Made by a program: the position numbers and the translations under genes
The notes under the pieces: generated by a model
The model's input: only the letters and a program-made list of their open reading frames with translations
Told to the model about the DNA's origin: nothing
Database searches by the model: none
Shown: one piece after another, positions 47,978-56,779 of the stretch
Position numbering within the stretch: position 1 is the stretch's first letter
Layout: each line of letters begins with the position of its first letter
Assembly: GCF_007988905.1 (NCBI RefSeq)
Contig: NZ_BJVA01000003.1
Location: forward strand, 62,001-126,000
Length of the DNA stretch: 64,000 bases
Source of the DNA: Gluconobacter kanchanaburiensis NBRC 103587
GTDB lineage: Bacteria > Pseudomonadota > Alphaproteobacteria > Acetobacterales > Acetobacteraceae
Direction of reading: 5' to 3'

Positions 47978-49462
47978 TCATGCAGCGGCTTCGACGTCCT
48001 CGTCTTCGCTCTGCACGATCCGCGTATTCCCGCGCGTGGGGCGGAAACGCTTTTCAACCAGCGCCTCTTCAATATCTTCCAGAGACGCACCGGCCGTTTC
48101 CGGCACGAAGAAGAACACAAAGATGACAGACGCCAGATTGATGAACGCATAGAACCACATCGTCCAGCTCAACCCTATTGCTTCAGCCATGCTCAGCGCC
48201 GTGCTGGTCACCAGAAGATCAGCCCCCCACAGCGTCGCGGCATGAAGCGACGTCGCCTGTCCGCGCATCGAAAGCGGGAACATCTCGGCCCCCAAAAGCC
48301 AGCCACAAACCTGGATACCGCCGGAATTGAACATCATGAACAGCAGCAGGAACACCACAATCAGATAGGCCCCCGTGCTGCCCGGAGCCGGATGGCTCAG
48401 GAACATCACGCCAAGCCCTACGAGCGACAGCGCAGCCCCCGGCCCCATGATAAGCATCAGACGACGACGGCCGATCCGGTCTACGAACATGCAGCCCAGA
48501 AACGTCATGATGCAGTAAATCACCGCCACACCCAGCGACGCCAGAAGGGCGGAGGACGTGCCGAAACCCGCATCATTCAGGAAGGTCGGCGTATAGTAGA
48601 TCATCATCTCCAGCCCGCCGCACTGCGTAAAGAACGCAACGCCGAGCGCCGCCACGAGCGCAGGCCGCACCCAAGGCTGGAACAGACCACGCCAGCCACG
48701 GTTCTGCGGTTCGATCCCTTCCGCATTCTCACGAATGGTCTGGACTTCCCGACGGATGGCGCGCTTGGTCGTGCGGATACGCCCAAGCTGGATGATGGCA
48801 CTCTTCATGCCCTCGTTCTCAGCCACCCAGCGCGGGCTCTTGGGCATGAAGAACATGGAAACGAATACGATAGCAGCCGGAATGGCAGCAATCCCGACCA
48901 TCGGACGCCAGCCCCAGTTCACACGCTCGGTGAAACCAATGATATTGGCAATCAAGATGCCAAGGCCGATGGCCACATTGAACATCGTGACCAGCGTGCC
49001 ACGGCGCTCCTGCGGAGCCAGTTCGGAAATATACATCGGCACAACCTGCGTCGAACCACCAACAGCCAGCCCCAGAACGAAGCGCGCCGCGATCAGGCTC
49101 CAGACATCCGGCGCCAGAGAACAGGCAGTCGCCCCCGCCACGAACACACCGCTGACCAGACAGGTCGTGTTTCGCCGCCCGAATTTCTCCGACAGGCTGC
49201 CAGCCCCGAAAGCACCGAAGATGGCTCCCAGTAGAATAGCCGAAGCAACCCATTCTTTCATGGCCGCATTCAGGTGAAAATCATCACCAATCAGAGGCAG
49301 TGTGCCGGAGATGATGCCGGTATCATAACCGTAAAGACCGCCACAAATCGCAGCAACCACGGCAGCCAGAATCAGCATCAGCTTGGCATTGGGAGAAACT
49401 TCGATGGAAGCGGGATCAACTGACTCCCGTCCGGTTCGGACTGTTTTCGTATCGTTTTCCAT
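47978..49462 (-). CDS. Sugar porter family MFS transporter
   Basis: 494-residue twelve-helix major facilitator of the sugar porter family, inner membrane, probably sugar-H+ symport. Family marks are YGYDTGIISGTLPLI in TM1, GRR motifs (SEKFGRRNT, DRIGRRRLML), RFVLGLAVGG with the sugar-porter YISELAPQERRG, PKSPRWVAENEG, and the C-terminal PETAGASLEDIE. An N-terminal cytosolic tail of about 30 residues and a C-terminal acidic tail (QSEDEDVEAAA) flank the core. I start at ATG 49462. It resembles galactose/xylose-type porters, but the substrate cannot be read from sequence. Confidence 0.9.
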   Translation of the reverse strand: MENDTKTVRTGRESVDPASIEVSPNAKLMLILAAVVAAICGGLYGYDTGIISGTLPLIGDDFHLNAAMKEWVASAILLGAIFGAFGAGSLSEKFGRRNTTCLVSGVFVAGATACSLAPDVWSLIAARFVLGLAVGGSTQVVPMYISELAPQERRGTLVTMFNVAIGLGILIANIIGFTERVNWGWRPMVGIAAIPAAIVFVSMFFMPKSPRWVAENEGMKSAIIQLGRIRTTKRAIRREVQTIRENAEGIEPQNRGWRGLFQPWVRPALVAALGVAFFTQCGGLEMMIYYTPTFLNDAGFGTSSALLASLGVAVIYCIMTFLGCMFVDRIGRRRLMLIMGPGAALSLVGLGVMFLSHPAPGSTGAYLIVVFLLLFMMFNSGGIQVCGWLLGAEMFPLSMRGQATSLHAATLWGADLLVTSTALSMAEAIGLSWTMWFYAFINLASVIFVFFFVPETAGASLEDIEEALVEKRFRPTRGNTRIVQSEDEDVEAAA

Positions 49463-49580
49463 GACGACATAACATATCACGAAACAGATGGTTTTTCAGC
49501 TGCACCGGAAAACCTTACAAAATGATCCGGGGATACGATCAGGATTGACGCAGCCACCCCAAGCCCGTCAGGATAAGCTC

Positions 49581-49709
49581 ATGCAAACACCCGATACCAC
49601 CAACGATGTTCCGGTCATTGGCACCAAGACCCTGATCATCATACATGTGATGCTGGTCGCCTTTATCCTGCTGGTACATTTCAAGCTGGCACATCTTACG
49701 CAGTTCTGA
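49581..49709 (+). CDS. Small single-span membrane protein
   Basis: 42 residues. A short polar N-terminus (MQTPDTTNDVPVIGTK) is followed by one hydrophobic helix (TLIIIHVMLVAFILLVHFKLAHL). AGGA seven bases before the ATG gives it a believable ribosome binding site. It overlaps the 3' end of the convergent znuB by 14 bases. The function is unknown; the size resembles regulators or accessory subunits of membrane complexes. Confidence 0.5.
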   Translation: MQTPDTTNDVPVIGTKTLIIIHVMLVAFILLVHFKLAHLTQF

Positions 49710-50502
49710 ACCGGCCCCACAGATCGGCCAGAGCGTAGGACAGAGCGGCTCCAAGCCCGATCCAGAACGGAACAGGTGCGTCCGTTACCCAGGACAACAT
49801 CAGTCCGCCCCATGACAGACCCAGCGCCAGCCCCACCGAAACAGTAATCCCGGAGAGCGGCCCAAGCCCGAGCTTCAGCGCCGTCGCGGCAGGCCCGATC
49901 ATCAGGCTGAACGCCAGAAGCGCCCCAGCCACTTCCGCACAGGCCGCACAGGCCAGCGCCGCCACGGCCATGAACACCACCGACACCAGCCGCGCCGGAA
50001 CACCCCGCGCCCGCGCCACTTCCGGCGCCAGACTGGCAAACAGCAGCCGACGCCCCAGAAACGCCAGCAGCCCCAGACACAGCACGGCCACTCCGCACAG
50101 CGCCTCCAGCGTCGGCATATCAATGCCCAGAACATCCCCGAACAGCAGCGTGGTCGCAAGGCTAGAGCCCCGGTTACTCATATGCAGAAACCACGCCCCA
50201 AGCCCCAGACTAGCCGCGAGCACAAGCCCGATCGTGCTGTCCCGCTGGGCGGGAACGCCACGCTCCCCCTCGCGCTCGGCCCCGATGACAAACCCCGCCA
50301 TCAGACTGAACACCACCATCCCGGAAAGCGGCGGAAAGCCGAGCCAGACTGCTCCGGCCGCCCCACTGAACCCGATATGCGACAGCGCATGGGCCGCGAA
50401 CGCCTGACGCCGCAGCATCAGGAACCAGCCCACCGTCCCTGCCAGAACCGACACAACCGCCGCACCCACAAAGGCATGGCGCATGAAATCAAACTCGAAC
50501 AT
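49696..50502 (-). CDS. znuB: Zinc ABC transporter permease
   Basis: 268-residue ABC-3 family inner-membrane permease. Seven or eight hydrophobic helices are visible (VGAAVVSVLAGTVGWFLMLRR, PPLSGMVVFSLMAGFVIG, TLLFGDVLGID, GALLAFSLMIGPAATALKLG). FGDVLGI and the LLAFSLMIGPAATA block are typical of ZnuB/TroC-like permeases. I start at ATG 50502 (MFEFDFMRHAFVG). It overlaps znuC by 14 bases, so the whole operon is translationally linked. Zinc specificity comes from the Zur-like operator and the operon type. Confidence 0.9.
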   Translation of the reverse strand: MFEFDFMRHAFVGAAVVSVLAGTVGWFLMLRRQAFAAHALSHIGFSGAAGAVWLGFPPLSGMVVFSLMAGFVIGAEREGERGVPAQRDSTIGLVLAASLGLGAWFLHMSNRGSSLATTLLFGDVLGIDMPTLEALCGVAVLCLGLLAFLGRRLLFASLAPEVARARGVPARLVSVVFMAVAALACAACAEVAGALLAFSLMIGPAATALKLGLGPLSGITVSVGLALGLSWGGLMLSWVTDAPVPFWIGLGAALSYALADLWGRFRTA

Positions 50503-51178
50503 GCAGCCCCCCGTCCGCAAGCTGCACAACCCGCGTCACGGCCCCAGACAGAGCTTCAGTTTCATGAGACGTCAGAACAATCCCGATCCCCAGATTCTCC
50601 GTCAGATCCCGCAACAGACGCACCGTCCGCTCCTGCCCCGCCTGATCAAGCGCCGCCAGCGGCTCATCCAGCAACAGCAGATCCGGCTTCCCCGCCAAAG
50701 CCTGTGCCAGCCCGACCCGCTGCCGCTCCCCACCGGACAGCAGCCCCAGCGGGCGATACGCAAACGCCGAAGCCCCCGTCAGCGCCAGAAGCCGGTCCGC
50801 CTCTTCCCGCCTAGACCGCAGACGCAGCGGCAGCCCCCAGCGCACGCCGTCCACCGCCACCCGCACATGACTGACCGCCGGAAGCAGCAATGCTGCATCC
50901 GTCACACTCTGGGGCATGTAACCGATATGCTGCCGGGCCTGCGCCGGTGACAGACCATGCGTGAGAATTTCGCCCGCCTGAAGCGGGATCAAACCCAGCA
51001 TGGCCCGCAGCAGCGTGGACTTCCCCGCCCCGTTCCGCCCCGACAGAAGCGTCATACCCGAAAGCGGCACCGTCAGCGAGGCCCCCCACAGCACGCAGGT
51101 CGAGCCCGCCATAAGCGTCACGTCCCGCAGGACCAGCCCGCGCTCCGGCTGACAGCAGACCCGTTTATTGTCGGCCAT
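50489..51178 (-). CDS. znuC: Zinc ABC transporter ATPase
   Basis: 229-residue ATP-binding subunit. Walker A is LSGRNGAGKSTLLRAML, the Q-loop is IGYMPQSV, the signature is LLSGGERQRVGLAQAL, Walker B is LLLLDEPLAALD and the switch His is in VLTSHETEAL. The extended C-terminal region present in E. coli ZnuC is missing. I start at ATG 51178 (MADNKRVCCQPERG). It overlaps znuA upstream and znuB downstream by 14 bases each, an unusually tight arrangement that implies coupling. Confidence 0.92.
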   Translation of the reverse strand: MADNKRVCCQPERGLVLRDVTLMAGSTCVLWGASLTVPLSGMTLLSGRNGAGKSTLLRAMLGLIPLQAGEILTHGLSPAQARQHIGYMPQSVTDAALLLPAVSHVRVAVDGVRWGLPLRLRSRREEADRLLALTGASAFAYRPLGLLSGGERQRVGLAQALAGKPDLLLLDEPLAALDQAGQERTVRLLRDLTENLGIGIVLTSHETEALSGAVTRVVQLADGGLHVRV

Positions 51179-52037
51179 CACCCAGCGCCTGCTCCACCGT
51201 CTGAAGAATGCCATGAACCCAGCCCTGCCAGGATTGACCCGGTGGCAAAGTCTCCCCAATCGCCACGACCGGCAAGCCCACAGCCTGCGCCCGGTCCACC
51301 AGCCGATCGATCTGCGGGGAATGAATAGCGGGATTGGTAATCAGCATCCGGACCCGCCGTCCGTCGATCAGGGTATCGACTTCCGCCACATCCCGGGGCG
51401 AAGGTTCGGCATGGTTCATGATCGCCAGTGCAAAACTTTCATCCACAATATCCAGCCCTGCATCCCCCAGCAACGTCTGTCCGACCGGCTCCACGGCGGC
51501 GACGGAAACGACATCGTGACGCGCCTTCATCGCAGCCAATCCGGCCTTCACGCCGTCCAGCTCCTTCAGAAAGGCATTCAGCCGCCCGTCTACAGCAGAA
51601 GCGGAAACGCCGGGCTGATGCGAAAGCTTGTCCGCAAGAACCCGGGCAACCTTCTCTACCGCAGCCGGATCAAGAAAGAGATGGGGGTTGTCGCCCGGAT
51701 GCCATCCGGCGATGGAGGCCACCACGATCCTGTCCGAAGCCGACGCTGCGAACGGAAGCGCCCAGTCATCGTAAGTCGCGCCATTCACCACCGCGAGACC
51801 TGATCCGGCCATGGCCCGGGCCATCGAAGGCGAAGGCGTCAGATCATGCGGGTCAATCCCCGGCGTCGAAAGCAGCGCCTGTGTCCGGACATCCGGCCCC
51901 CCGATCTGCGCCGCCACATCACACCATGCGGCTTCCGCACAGACGATATTCACAGGGATACGGGAGGATTCGGCCCGGACGACAGCAGGAATGCCCGAAA
52001 TCAGGCCAGCCAGCAGAAGAGCCGGAAAGCAGCGCAT
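51165..52037 (-). CDS. znuA: Zinc ABC transporter substrate-binding protein
   Basis: 290-residue periplasmic cluster A-I metal-binding protein. The signal peptide MRCFPALLLAGLISGIPAVVRA is followed by IPVNIVCAEAAWCDVAAQIGG. Candidate ligands are the His of IDPHDLTPSPS, the His of DNPHLFLDPAAVEKV and the His of IMNHAEPSPRD. The long His-rich loop of many ZnuA proteins is absent. I start at ATG 52037. A Zur-like operator lies 30 bases upstream. The surrounding genes are znuC and znuB. Confidence 0.88.
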   Translation of the reverse strand: MRCFPALLLAGLISGIPAVVRAESSRIPVNIVCAEAAWCDVAAQIGGPDVRTQALLSTPGIDPHDLTPSPSMARAMAGSGLAVVNGATYDDWALPFAASASDRIVVASIAGWHPGDNPHLFLDPAAVEKVARVLADKLSHQPGVSASAVDGRLNAFLKELDGVKAGLAAMKARHDVVSVAAVEPVGQTLLGDAGLDIVDESFALAIMNHAEPSPRDVAEVDTLIDGRRVRMLITNPAIHSPQIDRLVDRAQAVGLPVVAIGETLPPGQSWQGWVHGILQTVEQALGDGRQ

Positions 52038-52066
52038 CAGTGTCCTCGGGATCAACTCAGGGGAGG

Positions 52067-52083
52067 ATGTTATAAAGTAACAT
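52067..52083. promoter_or_regulatory. Zur-like operator upstream of znuA
   Basis: ATGTTA-TAAAG-TAACAT is a 17-base inverted repeat with perfect 6-base arms. It closely resembles the alphaproteobacterial Zur box (ATGTTATANTATAACAT type). Its position just before znuA suggests zinc-dependent repression of znuACB. Confidence 0.75.
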
Positions 52084-52137
52084 TCCGCATCTGACCATCC
52101 CAGGATGGCCCTTAATTCCCCGCCCTGTTTTTGGGCC

Positions 52138-52539
52138 CTATCCTCGGCGCAGCAAAAGCGCGGCCGCCACGACCTTGCGCTGATACTCCAGATTGAGCGG
52201 CAACGTCCGGGAATGATAATCCCCAATAGCCCTCATCAGATTGCCATGCTCGTCATCGAGCGCCCTACGCAGGATCATGGCCGCCGCAGCGATATTGAAA
52301 CACGGATCCAGCGCGAGCCGTGCCGCAACCTGCGAAACCGGCTGGTGCGTCATGGAGGCGATCGGCAGAATCCAGCGCGAATTGATCTGCATGAGCCCGA
52401 TATCAACCGAGCCGTCCGCATTGGTGCTGACATGCCCCATCGTCCCGCCCTCGACCCGCTGGATCGCAGGAAGGATGCGCGGCGGCAGATGGTAATGCAA
52501 AGCCGAAGCCAGCATGCAGGCCAGCAGACCGCCAGCCAT
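52138..52539 (-). CDS. Small lytic transglycosylase (SLT domain)
   Basis: 133 residues. The N-terminal hydrophobic stretch (MAGGLLACMLASALHYHLP) could be a signal. The SLT domain has the catalytic Glu in AIQRVEGG, then SVDIGLMQINSRWI, DPCFNIAAAAMIL and AIGDYHSRT. The Gly-Leu-Met-Gln-Ile-Asn block is diagnostic. The small size resembles VirB1-type or IagB-like transglycosylases, which open peptidoglycan locally for secretion machines. No such system is encoded in this window. It is read towards znuA, with about 100 bases between. Confidence 0.8.
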   Translation of the reverse strand: MAGGLLACMLASALHYHLPPRILPAIQRVEGGTMGHVSTNADGSVDIGLMQINSRWILPIASMTHQPVSQVAARLALDPCFNIAAAAMILRRALDDEHGNLMRAIGDYHSRTLPLNLEYQRKVVAAALLLRRG

Positions 52540-52647
52540 GATTATGAACGGACCACAGGGTGAATCATGCCCCGGACCCTAGCATCGGACGCACCTGCCT
52601 GCCATCCTGAACCCCTCGTGATGACCGCAAAGGACAGGAGGACAAGC

Positions 52648-53124
52648 GTGCAGGACACATCCGCGACCCTGACACTGGACGCGCTCGGCATTTCCTATGA
52701 ACGCCACGTCTATGAGTATGATCCCTCAGCGGGGAAACTGGGCGTGGCTGCCGCCGCAGCGCTGGGCCTGTCGCCGGACCATGTCCTCAAGACCCTGATG
52801 GTCCAGATCGACGGACGCCCCGCCTGTGTGGTGTTGCCCGCGGATCGGGAACTGGATTTTGCCCGCGTGGCACAGGCTTTCGGAGGCCGCAAAGCCAAGA
52901 TGCTCTCCCGCCCCGACGCCGAACAGCGCACCGGCTACCGCATCGGCGGCGTGAGCCCCTTCGGACAACGCAGCGCCGTCCCTACGGCTTTCGAACAGTC
53001 AGGCATGGACGGCCCACCCGTCGTCATCAACGGGGGCAGTCAGGGGCTGCTGATCGAACTTTCACCTGACGATGCCCTGACCGCCACCGGCGGCCTCGTA
53101 GCCGATCTGGTCAAACCGCTCTAA
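52648..53124 (+). CDS. ybaK: Cys-tRNA(Pro)/aminoacyl-tRNA deacylase, YbaK/EbsC family
   Basis: 158-residue trans-editing protein that hydrolyses mischarged Cys-tRNA(Pro). Family residues are seen in LGISYERHVYEYDPSAGKLGVAAAAALG, HVLKTLMVQIDG, CVVLPADRELDF (with the conserved Lys-Met block KAKMLS) and IGGVSPFGQR. I take GTG 52648 as start because AGGAGG lies seven bases upstream; an ATG at 52621 is possible but without such a site. Its stop overlaps the convergent galE by four bases. Confidence 0.88.
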   Translation: MQDTSATLTLDALGISYERHVYEYDPSAGKLGVAAAAALGLSPDHVLKTLMVQIDGRPACVVLPADRELDFARVAQAFGGRKAKMLSRPDAEQRTGYRIGGVSPFGQRSAVPTAFEQSGMDGPPVVINGGSQGLLIELSPDDALTATGGLVADLVKPL

Positions 53125-54110
53125 CAGGATCCATAACCGTTCGGATGGTCCACACGCCAGCGCAGGGCCGTCTCGACAATATCGTCCAGACGGCTGAAAC
53201 GCGGGCTCCATCCCGTTTCCCGACAGATTTCCAGGGAATCTGCGACCAGAACAGCCGGATCTCCCCCGCGACGTGGCGCCCATTCCCAGGGCACCTTCCG
53301 ACCGCTCACACGCTCGACGCTCTGGATGACCTCCAGATTGGAAAACCCGACTCCGTTTCCGAGATTATAGGTCACCGAGCGTTCATCAAGCTGGCTCATG
53401 ACACGGATATGGGCATCAGCCAGATCGCTGACATGCACATAGTCACGCACACAGGTGCCGTCCCGCGTGGGATAGTCGTTTCCGAACAGCTTCAGTCCGG
53501 GTCTGCGCCCGAGCGCCGCATCAATCGTGAGCGGTATCAGATGCGTCTCGGGACGGTGATCCTCGCCCAGTCGCCCGAGCGCATCCGCCCCGGCCGCGTT
53601 GAAATACCGCAGACAGGCACTCTTCATCCCGCAGATACGATCGGCCCAGACAAGAGCCCGTTCGATCAGATACTTGCTTTCACCATAAGGCGATCCCGGC
53701 TCGATCCGCGCTTCTGCCGGAATCCGGGGAAGTTGGCCTTCGCCACCGAACAGTGCTGCCGTCGACGGGAAAACAAAGCGCTTTACCCCATGTCGGGCGC
53801 AGGCCTCGATCAGGTTGAGGGACGTGATGAAGTTGCGCCGCAGATAGAGAAACGGCTCACGCATGCTCTCTGCGACGAGCGACACGGCGGCAAAATGCAG
53901 AACCGCATCCCACACCCCCGCCGCCACCGCCCGGTCCGTCACATCAGCATCCGACAGATCGGCGTGCACAAACCGCGCCCCCTCCGGGACGGCCGCACGG
54001 TGTCCCGTGCTCAGATTGTCCAGAACAACAACATCATGCCCGGCATCCACCAGAGCCTGCGCCAGATGACTGCCAACGAAACCGGCGCCACCCGTAACAA
54101 GATACTTCAC
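53121..54110 (-). CDS. galE: UDP-glucose 4-epimerase
   Basis: NAD-dependent epimerase interconverting UDP-glucose and UDP-galactose. It has 329 residues. The Rossmann motif is LVTGGAGFVGSHLAQAL. The catalytic set is PSTAALFG (Ser-Thr) and YGESKYLIE (Tyr-x3-Lys). The sugar-binding blocks LRYFNAAGADALGRLGEDH and YPTRDGTCVRDYVHVSDLADAH are typical. I use GTG 54110, with AAGGA about ten bases upstream; GTG 54119 is nearly equivalent. With rml genes nearby it serves envelope polysaccharide synthesis. Confidence 0.95.
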   Translation of the reverse strand: MKYLVTGGAGFVGSHLAQALVDAGHDVVVLDNLSTGHRAAVPEGARFVHADLSDADVTDRAVAAGVWDAVLHFAAVSLVAESMREPFLYLRRNFITSLNLIEACARHGVKRFVFPSTAALFGGEGQLPRIPAEARIEPGSPYGESKYLIERALVWADRICGMKSACLRYFNAAGADALGRLGEDHRPETHLIPLTIDAALGRRPGLKLFGNDYPTRDGTCVRDYVHVSDLADAHIRVMSQLDERSVTYNLGNGVGFSNLEVIQSVERVSGRKVPWEWAPRRGGDPAVLVADSLEICRETGWSPRFSRLDDIVETALRWRVDHPNGYGSC

Positions 54111-54179
54111 TGACCCCACGGTCCTTTTGCAAAAGCATTGCAGCCACCCGTAACGAGCGGCCGCAATGCGAGCGTCAGA

Positions 54180-54629
54180 TCAGAGCAGATTCTGCGCGCG
54201 ATTAAGAATCATGTTGCAGACCTTCTGCTTCATCTGCCCCTTCAGGCTCGACAGCGAAAGCGAATTGGTGCCACCCGTCAGAAGCTGCCCCTGTTGCCCG
54301 GCCTTAAAGTCATTCGAAGATGTTACATCCTGTTTGCCTGTCAGGCTGCTCAGGGCCGAGGTGGCACCGCTGCCACTCAGATAGTTGTTCTGCACACAGT
54401 AGCCCAGAACACCAGCCACGTTGCCTGTGCTGGCCGAAGCCACATTCGGCACCATGCGGCTCATGATATTTCCAGCGCCCGTCATCCCGGTCATGCCCGA
54501 CATGCCGCTCATTGCATCGCCAGTGCTGCCAACACCAGGAATGGACTGTGCCTGTGCCGGAATATGTGCCGCGGACATCACAAGACCGACCGCCGCAAGA
54601 ACCGCGAATACACCGTTTGAATAACGCAT
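54180..54629 (-). CDS. DUF2501 family secreted protein
   Basis: 149 residues, DUF2501 (E. coli YjjA-like), of unknown function. The signal peptide (VFAVLAAVGLVMSAAHIPAQAQ) is followed by a Met/Gly-rich repeat (SGMSGMTGMTGAG). The family domain has VAGVLGYCVQNNYLSG, the GQQGQLLTGG block, and LKGQMKQKVCNMILNRAQNLL. Two cysteines, in GYCVQ and KVCNM, are the conserved pair. CTGAAGGAGC upstream of the ATG supports the start. It stands alone between galE and the AGE-family gene. Confidence 0.8.
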   Translation of the reverse strand: MRYSNGVFAVLAAVGLVMSAAHIPAQAQSIPGVGSTGDAMSGMSGMTGMTGAGNIMSRMVPNVASASTGNVAGVLGYCVQNNYLSGSGATSALSSLTGKQDVTSSNDFKAGQQGQLLTGGTNSLSLSSLKGQMKQKVCNMILNRAQNLL

Positions 54630-54723
54630 CGTATTGCTCCTTCAGAGAACGTTCAGGACAGGACCAGACCAACCCCGTATGAGGACGCTACCATAGCCCG
54701 ACCTCAGGTTCACCCTCACCGTT

Positions 54724-55890
54724 TCAGCGAAACTCCCGGGCGGCCCCGTAAATATGATAGAGCGAACTGGCTGGCACGTCGGTCACAGTAGCGTTTCCGG
54801 AGGCATCAAACCGGTCGATCCACAGGGCCGCGCCAGCCACGGCGTTCGGACCGGACATGAAGGTCGCGAAAAAATTGTCGCTCACCTGCCGCAACACCTC
54901 AGGCCGCTCGTTGCGACAGACCAGCAAACGACACAGTTCGGTCTGCGGCCAGATCCGCGTCCCATTCTCAAGCGGCCGCCCGTCATCCAGCACGGCATCA
55001 CACACCGCAGAACCGGTCATTCCATGACGCATCCCGAACCCGAACAGCGCATCAGCCGATCGCAAAACGGCCTCGCCATCCCTCGCGGAAGGATTAAGCC
55101 GCAGATATTCTCCCAGCAGCCAGGACCATTCGAAAAGATGCCCCGGCTCCACCCGGTTTTTCCCGAACGCTTCAGCACTGCGCCAGTCAGCTTCAAATGT
55201 TTCGGGAAGTACACCCGTATCAGGCTGGATCAGCTTTTCCATCGCCAGACGCACTAAGGCGGTCGCCTCGTCCAGATAGAAACTGTCCCCGGAGACTTCG
55301 AACAGGAAAAGACATGCCTCAAGGAGATGCATGTGAGGATTCTGGTGACGAAACGCGCCGGAACGCGGCACTTCATCCGCGAACCCACCATGATCTGCCC
55401 GGAAAATCCGTCGGATCTCCAGCATCGTCTGCCGTGCGGTCTCCAGAAAAGCGGAACTGCCACTCAGACGATAGGCACAGCCATGAGCATAGAGAATGAA
55501 AGCATGGGCATAGAGATCCCGCTGCGTGCCGGATGGAGATCCATCCGGAGCAACAGAAAAGATCCACCCCGGCTGCCCGTCCGTATGCCGGTAGAGACGG
55601 GTCACTTCCTCCAGACAGATCAGGGCCTGCGCAGAAGCATCGTGCAGCCCGTCCAGCGCAGCCCGGCAGAAAGTCGCAATCTGCCGGGCCTGCACCATCA
55701 GCCGTGATGCTGGAAGAATAAGGGGTCTACCGTGGAAATCCAGCTTCTCATGATACAGACGCCGCCCGCTATCAAAACCGGCGCTACTCCACATCGGAAG
55801 AACTGACTGTTTCATCCAGCCGGCCCAGCGCGCACGCAGGTCAGCATCCATAATCAGCGACGAGGAAGCGGGTGGCATTACAGTCTGCAT
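54724..55890 (-). CDS. AGE-family sugar epimerase/isomerase
   Basis: 388-residue (alpha/alpha)6-barrel protein of the N-acylglucosamine 2-epimerase / mannose isomerase family. Recognisable are RLYHEKLDFHGRPLILPASRLMVQARQI, GWIFSVAPDGSPSGTQRDLYAHAFILYA (family Arg/His region), GAFRHQNPHMHLLEACLFLFE (conserved NPHMHL) and VEPGHLFEWSWLL (EPGHxFEW). The active-site histidines in these two blocks are intact. The start at ATG 55890 is one of several in-frame options between 55851 and 55947. Near galE and rml it may supply a sugar for surface polysaccharides, or act on mannose/fructose. Confidence 0.85.
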   Translation of the reverse strand: MQTVMPPASSSLIMDADLRARWAGWMKQSVLPMWSSAGFDSGRRLYHEKLDFHGRPLILPASRLMVQARQIATFCRAALDGLHDASAQALICLEEVTRLYRHTDGQPGWIFSVAPDGSPSGTQRDLYAHAFILYAHGCAYRLSGSSAFLETARQTMLEIRRIFRADHGGFADEVPRSGAFRHQNPHMHLLEACLFLFEVSGDSFYLDEATALVRLAMEKLIQPDTGVLPETFEADWRSAEAFGKNRVEPGHLFEWSWLLGEYLRLNPSARDGEAVLRSADALFGFGMRHGMTGSAVCDAVLDDGRPLENGTRIWPQTELCRLLVCRNERPEVLRQVSDNFFATFMSGPNAVAGAALWIDRFDASGNATVTDVPASSLYHIYGAAREFR

Positions 55891-55989
55891 TCTGACTGCC
55901 GTATGAGAGCTGAACGCGCGCGTCAACAGAGACACATGCGTCAGCACTGAAGCTAAACCAGAATTTTGTTTTTCAGGAAATTAGAAAAC

Positions 55990-56065
55990 TGGTGGAGCCA
56001 ATCGGGATCGAACCGACGACCTCCTGAATGCCATTCAGGCGCTCTCCCAACTGAGCTATGGCCCC
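55990..56065 (-). tRNA. tRNA-Ala (anticodon GGC)
   Basis: 76-base cloverleaf on the minus strand. Acceptor GGGGCCA pairs with TGGCTCC (one G-T), followed by discriminator A and encoded CCA. The anticodon stem CCTGA / TCAGG encloses ATGGCAT with anticodon GGC. The T-arm has GGTTCGATCCC. Confidence 0.95.
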
Positions 56066-56167
56066 ACATGTTTCAATCGGCCCCTTTGGGACGGAGCCGG
56101 ATGAGGGCGGTATATCGTCATGATTTCGCCCTGACAAGTCTGAAAAACAGATTTTGACAGCAGTTTT

Positions 56168-56779
56168 TCACACAAAAATCGCCTTCAGCCTCCTCAGTTC
56201 CTCCAGTAGTGGAAGAAGCGGAAGCCCCAGAACGGCGTCCTGCGTCCCTTCGACAGCCGAAAAAAGTTGGATCCCGGGGCCTTCCAGCCGATACGCCCCT
56301 ACACAGGACAAGATCGCAGCCCCTTCCCGCTCCAGATAGGCCTGAAGGAACGCCTCCGAAAACGCCCGCATCGTCAGACGCGGCGACGCCAGATGCTCCC
56401 AGACCTTCTCGCCTCCTTTATAGAGAACAACCGCCGTGCGCAGAACATGCGTCCGCCCCCGCAACCGACGCAGATGCTCTGCTGCTTCAGCAACAGAACC
56501 CGGCTTGGCAAAGGCCACCCCATCCAGATCGAGAATCTGGTCCGCTGCCACCGTCAAATCATCGAAGCTCACATCCCGTGTCGCGAGATTAGCCTTTGCA
56601 TCTGCCAGAACGATCGCCGTTTTTGAAAGCGTATGCCCCTGCGCCTCGCAGGAGCGACGAAGCGCCTCCTCGTCAAGATCGACCGGTCTGGCCAGTACCG
56701 TAAGACCCGCATTTTCGAGCAGCATGCGCCGGGCTGATGAGCCGCTGGCAAGAATCAGGGAAGTACTGAAAGACATCAT
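56168..56779 (-). CDS. maf: Maf-type nucleoside triphosphate pyrophosphatase
   Basis: 203-residue Maf/HAM1-like protein that hydrolyses non-canonical or regular NTPs, linked to septum inhibition. Family marks are LILASGSSARRMLLENAGL, LADAKANLATRD, TVAADQILDLDG, RTHVLRTAVVLY and ILSCVGAYRLEGPGIQLF. It is divergent from hemE across a 353-base gap that I propose as the replication origin. A Maf-like gene next to hemE at the origin is typical of alphaproteobacteria. The GTAC array of that gap extends into the first codons of this gene. Confidence 0.92.
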   Translation of the reverse strand: MMSFSTSLILASGSSARRMLLENAGLTVLARPVDLDEEALRRSCEAQGHTLSKTAIVLADAKANLATRDVSFDDLTVAADQILDLDGVAFAKPGSVAEAAEHLRRLRGRTHVLRTAVVLYKGGEKVWEHLASPRLTMRAFSEAFLQAYLEREGAAILSCVGAYRLEGPGIQLFSAVEGTQDAVLGLPLLPLLEELRRLKAIFV

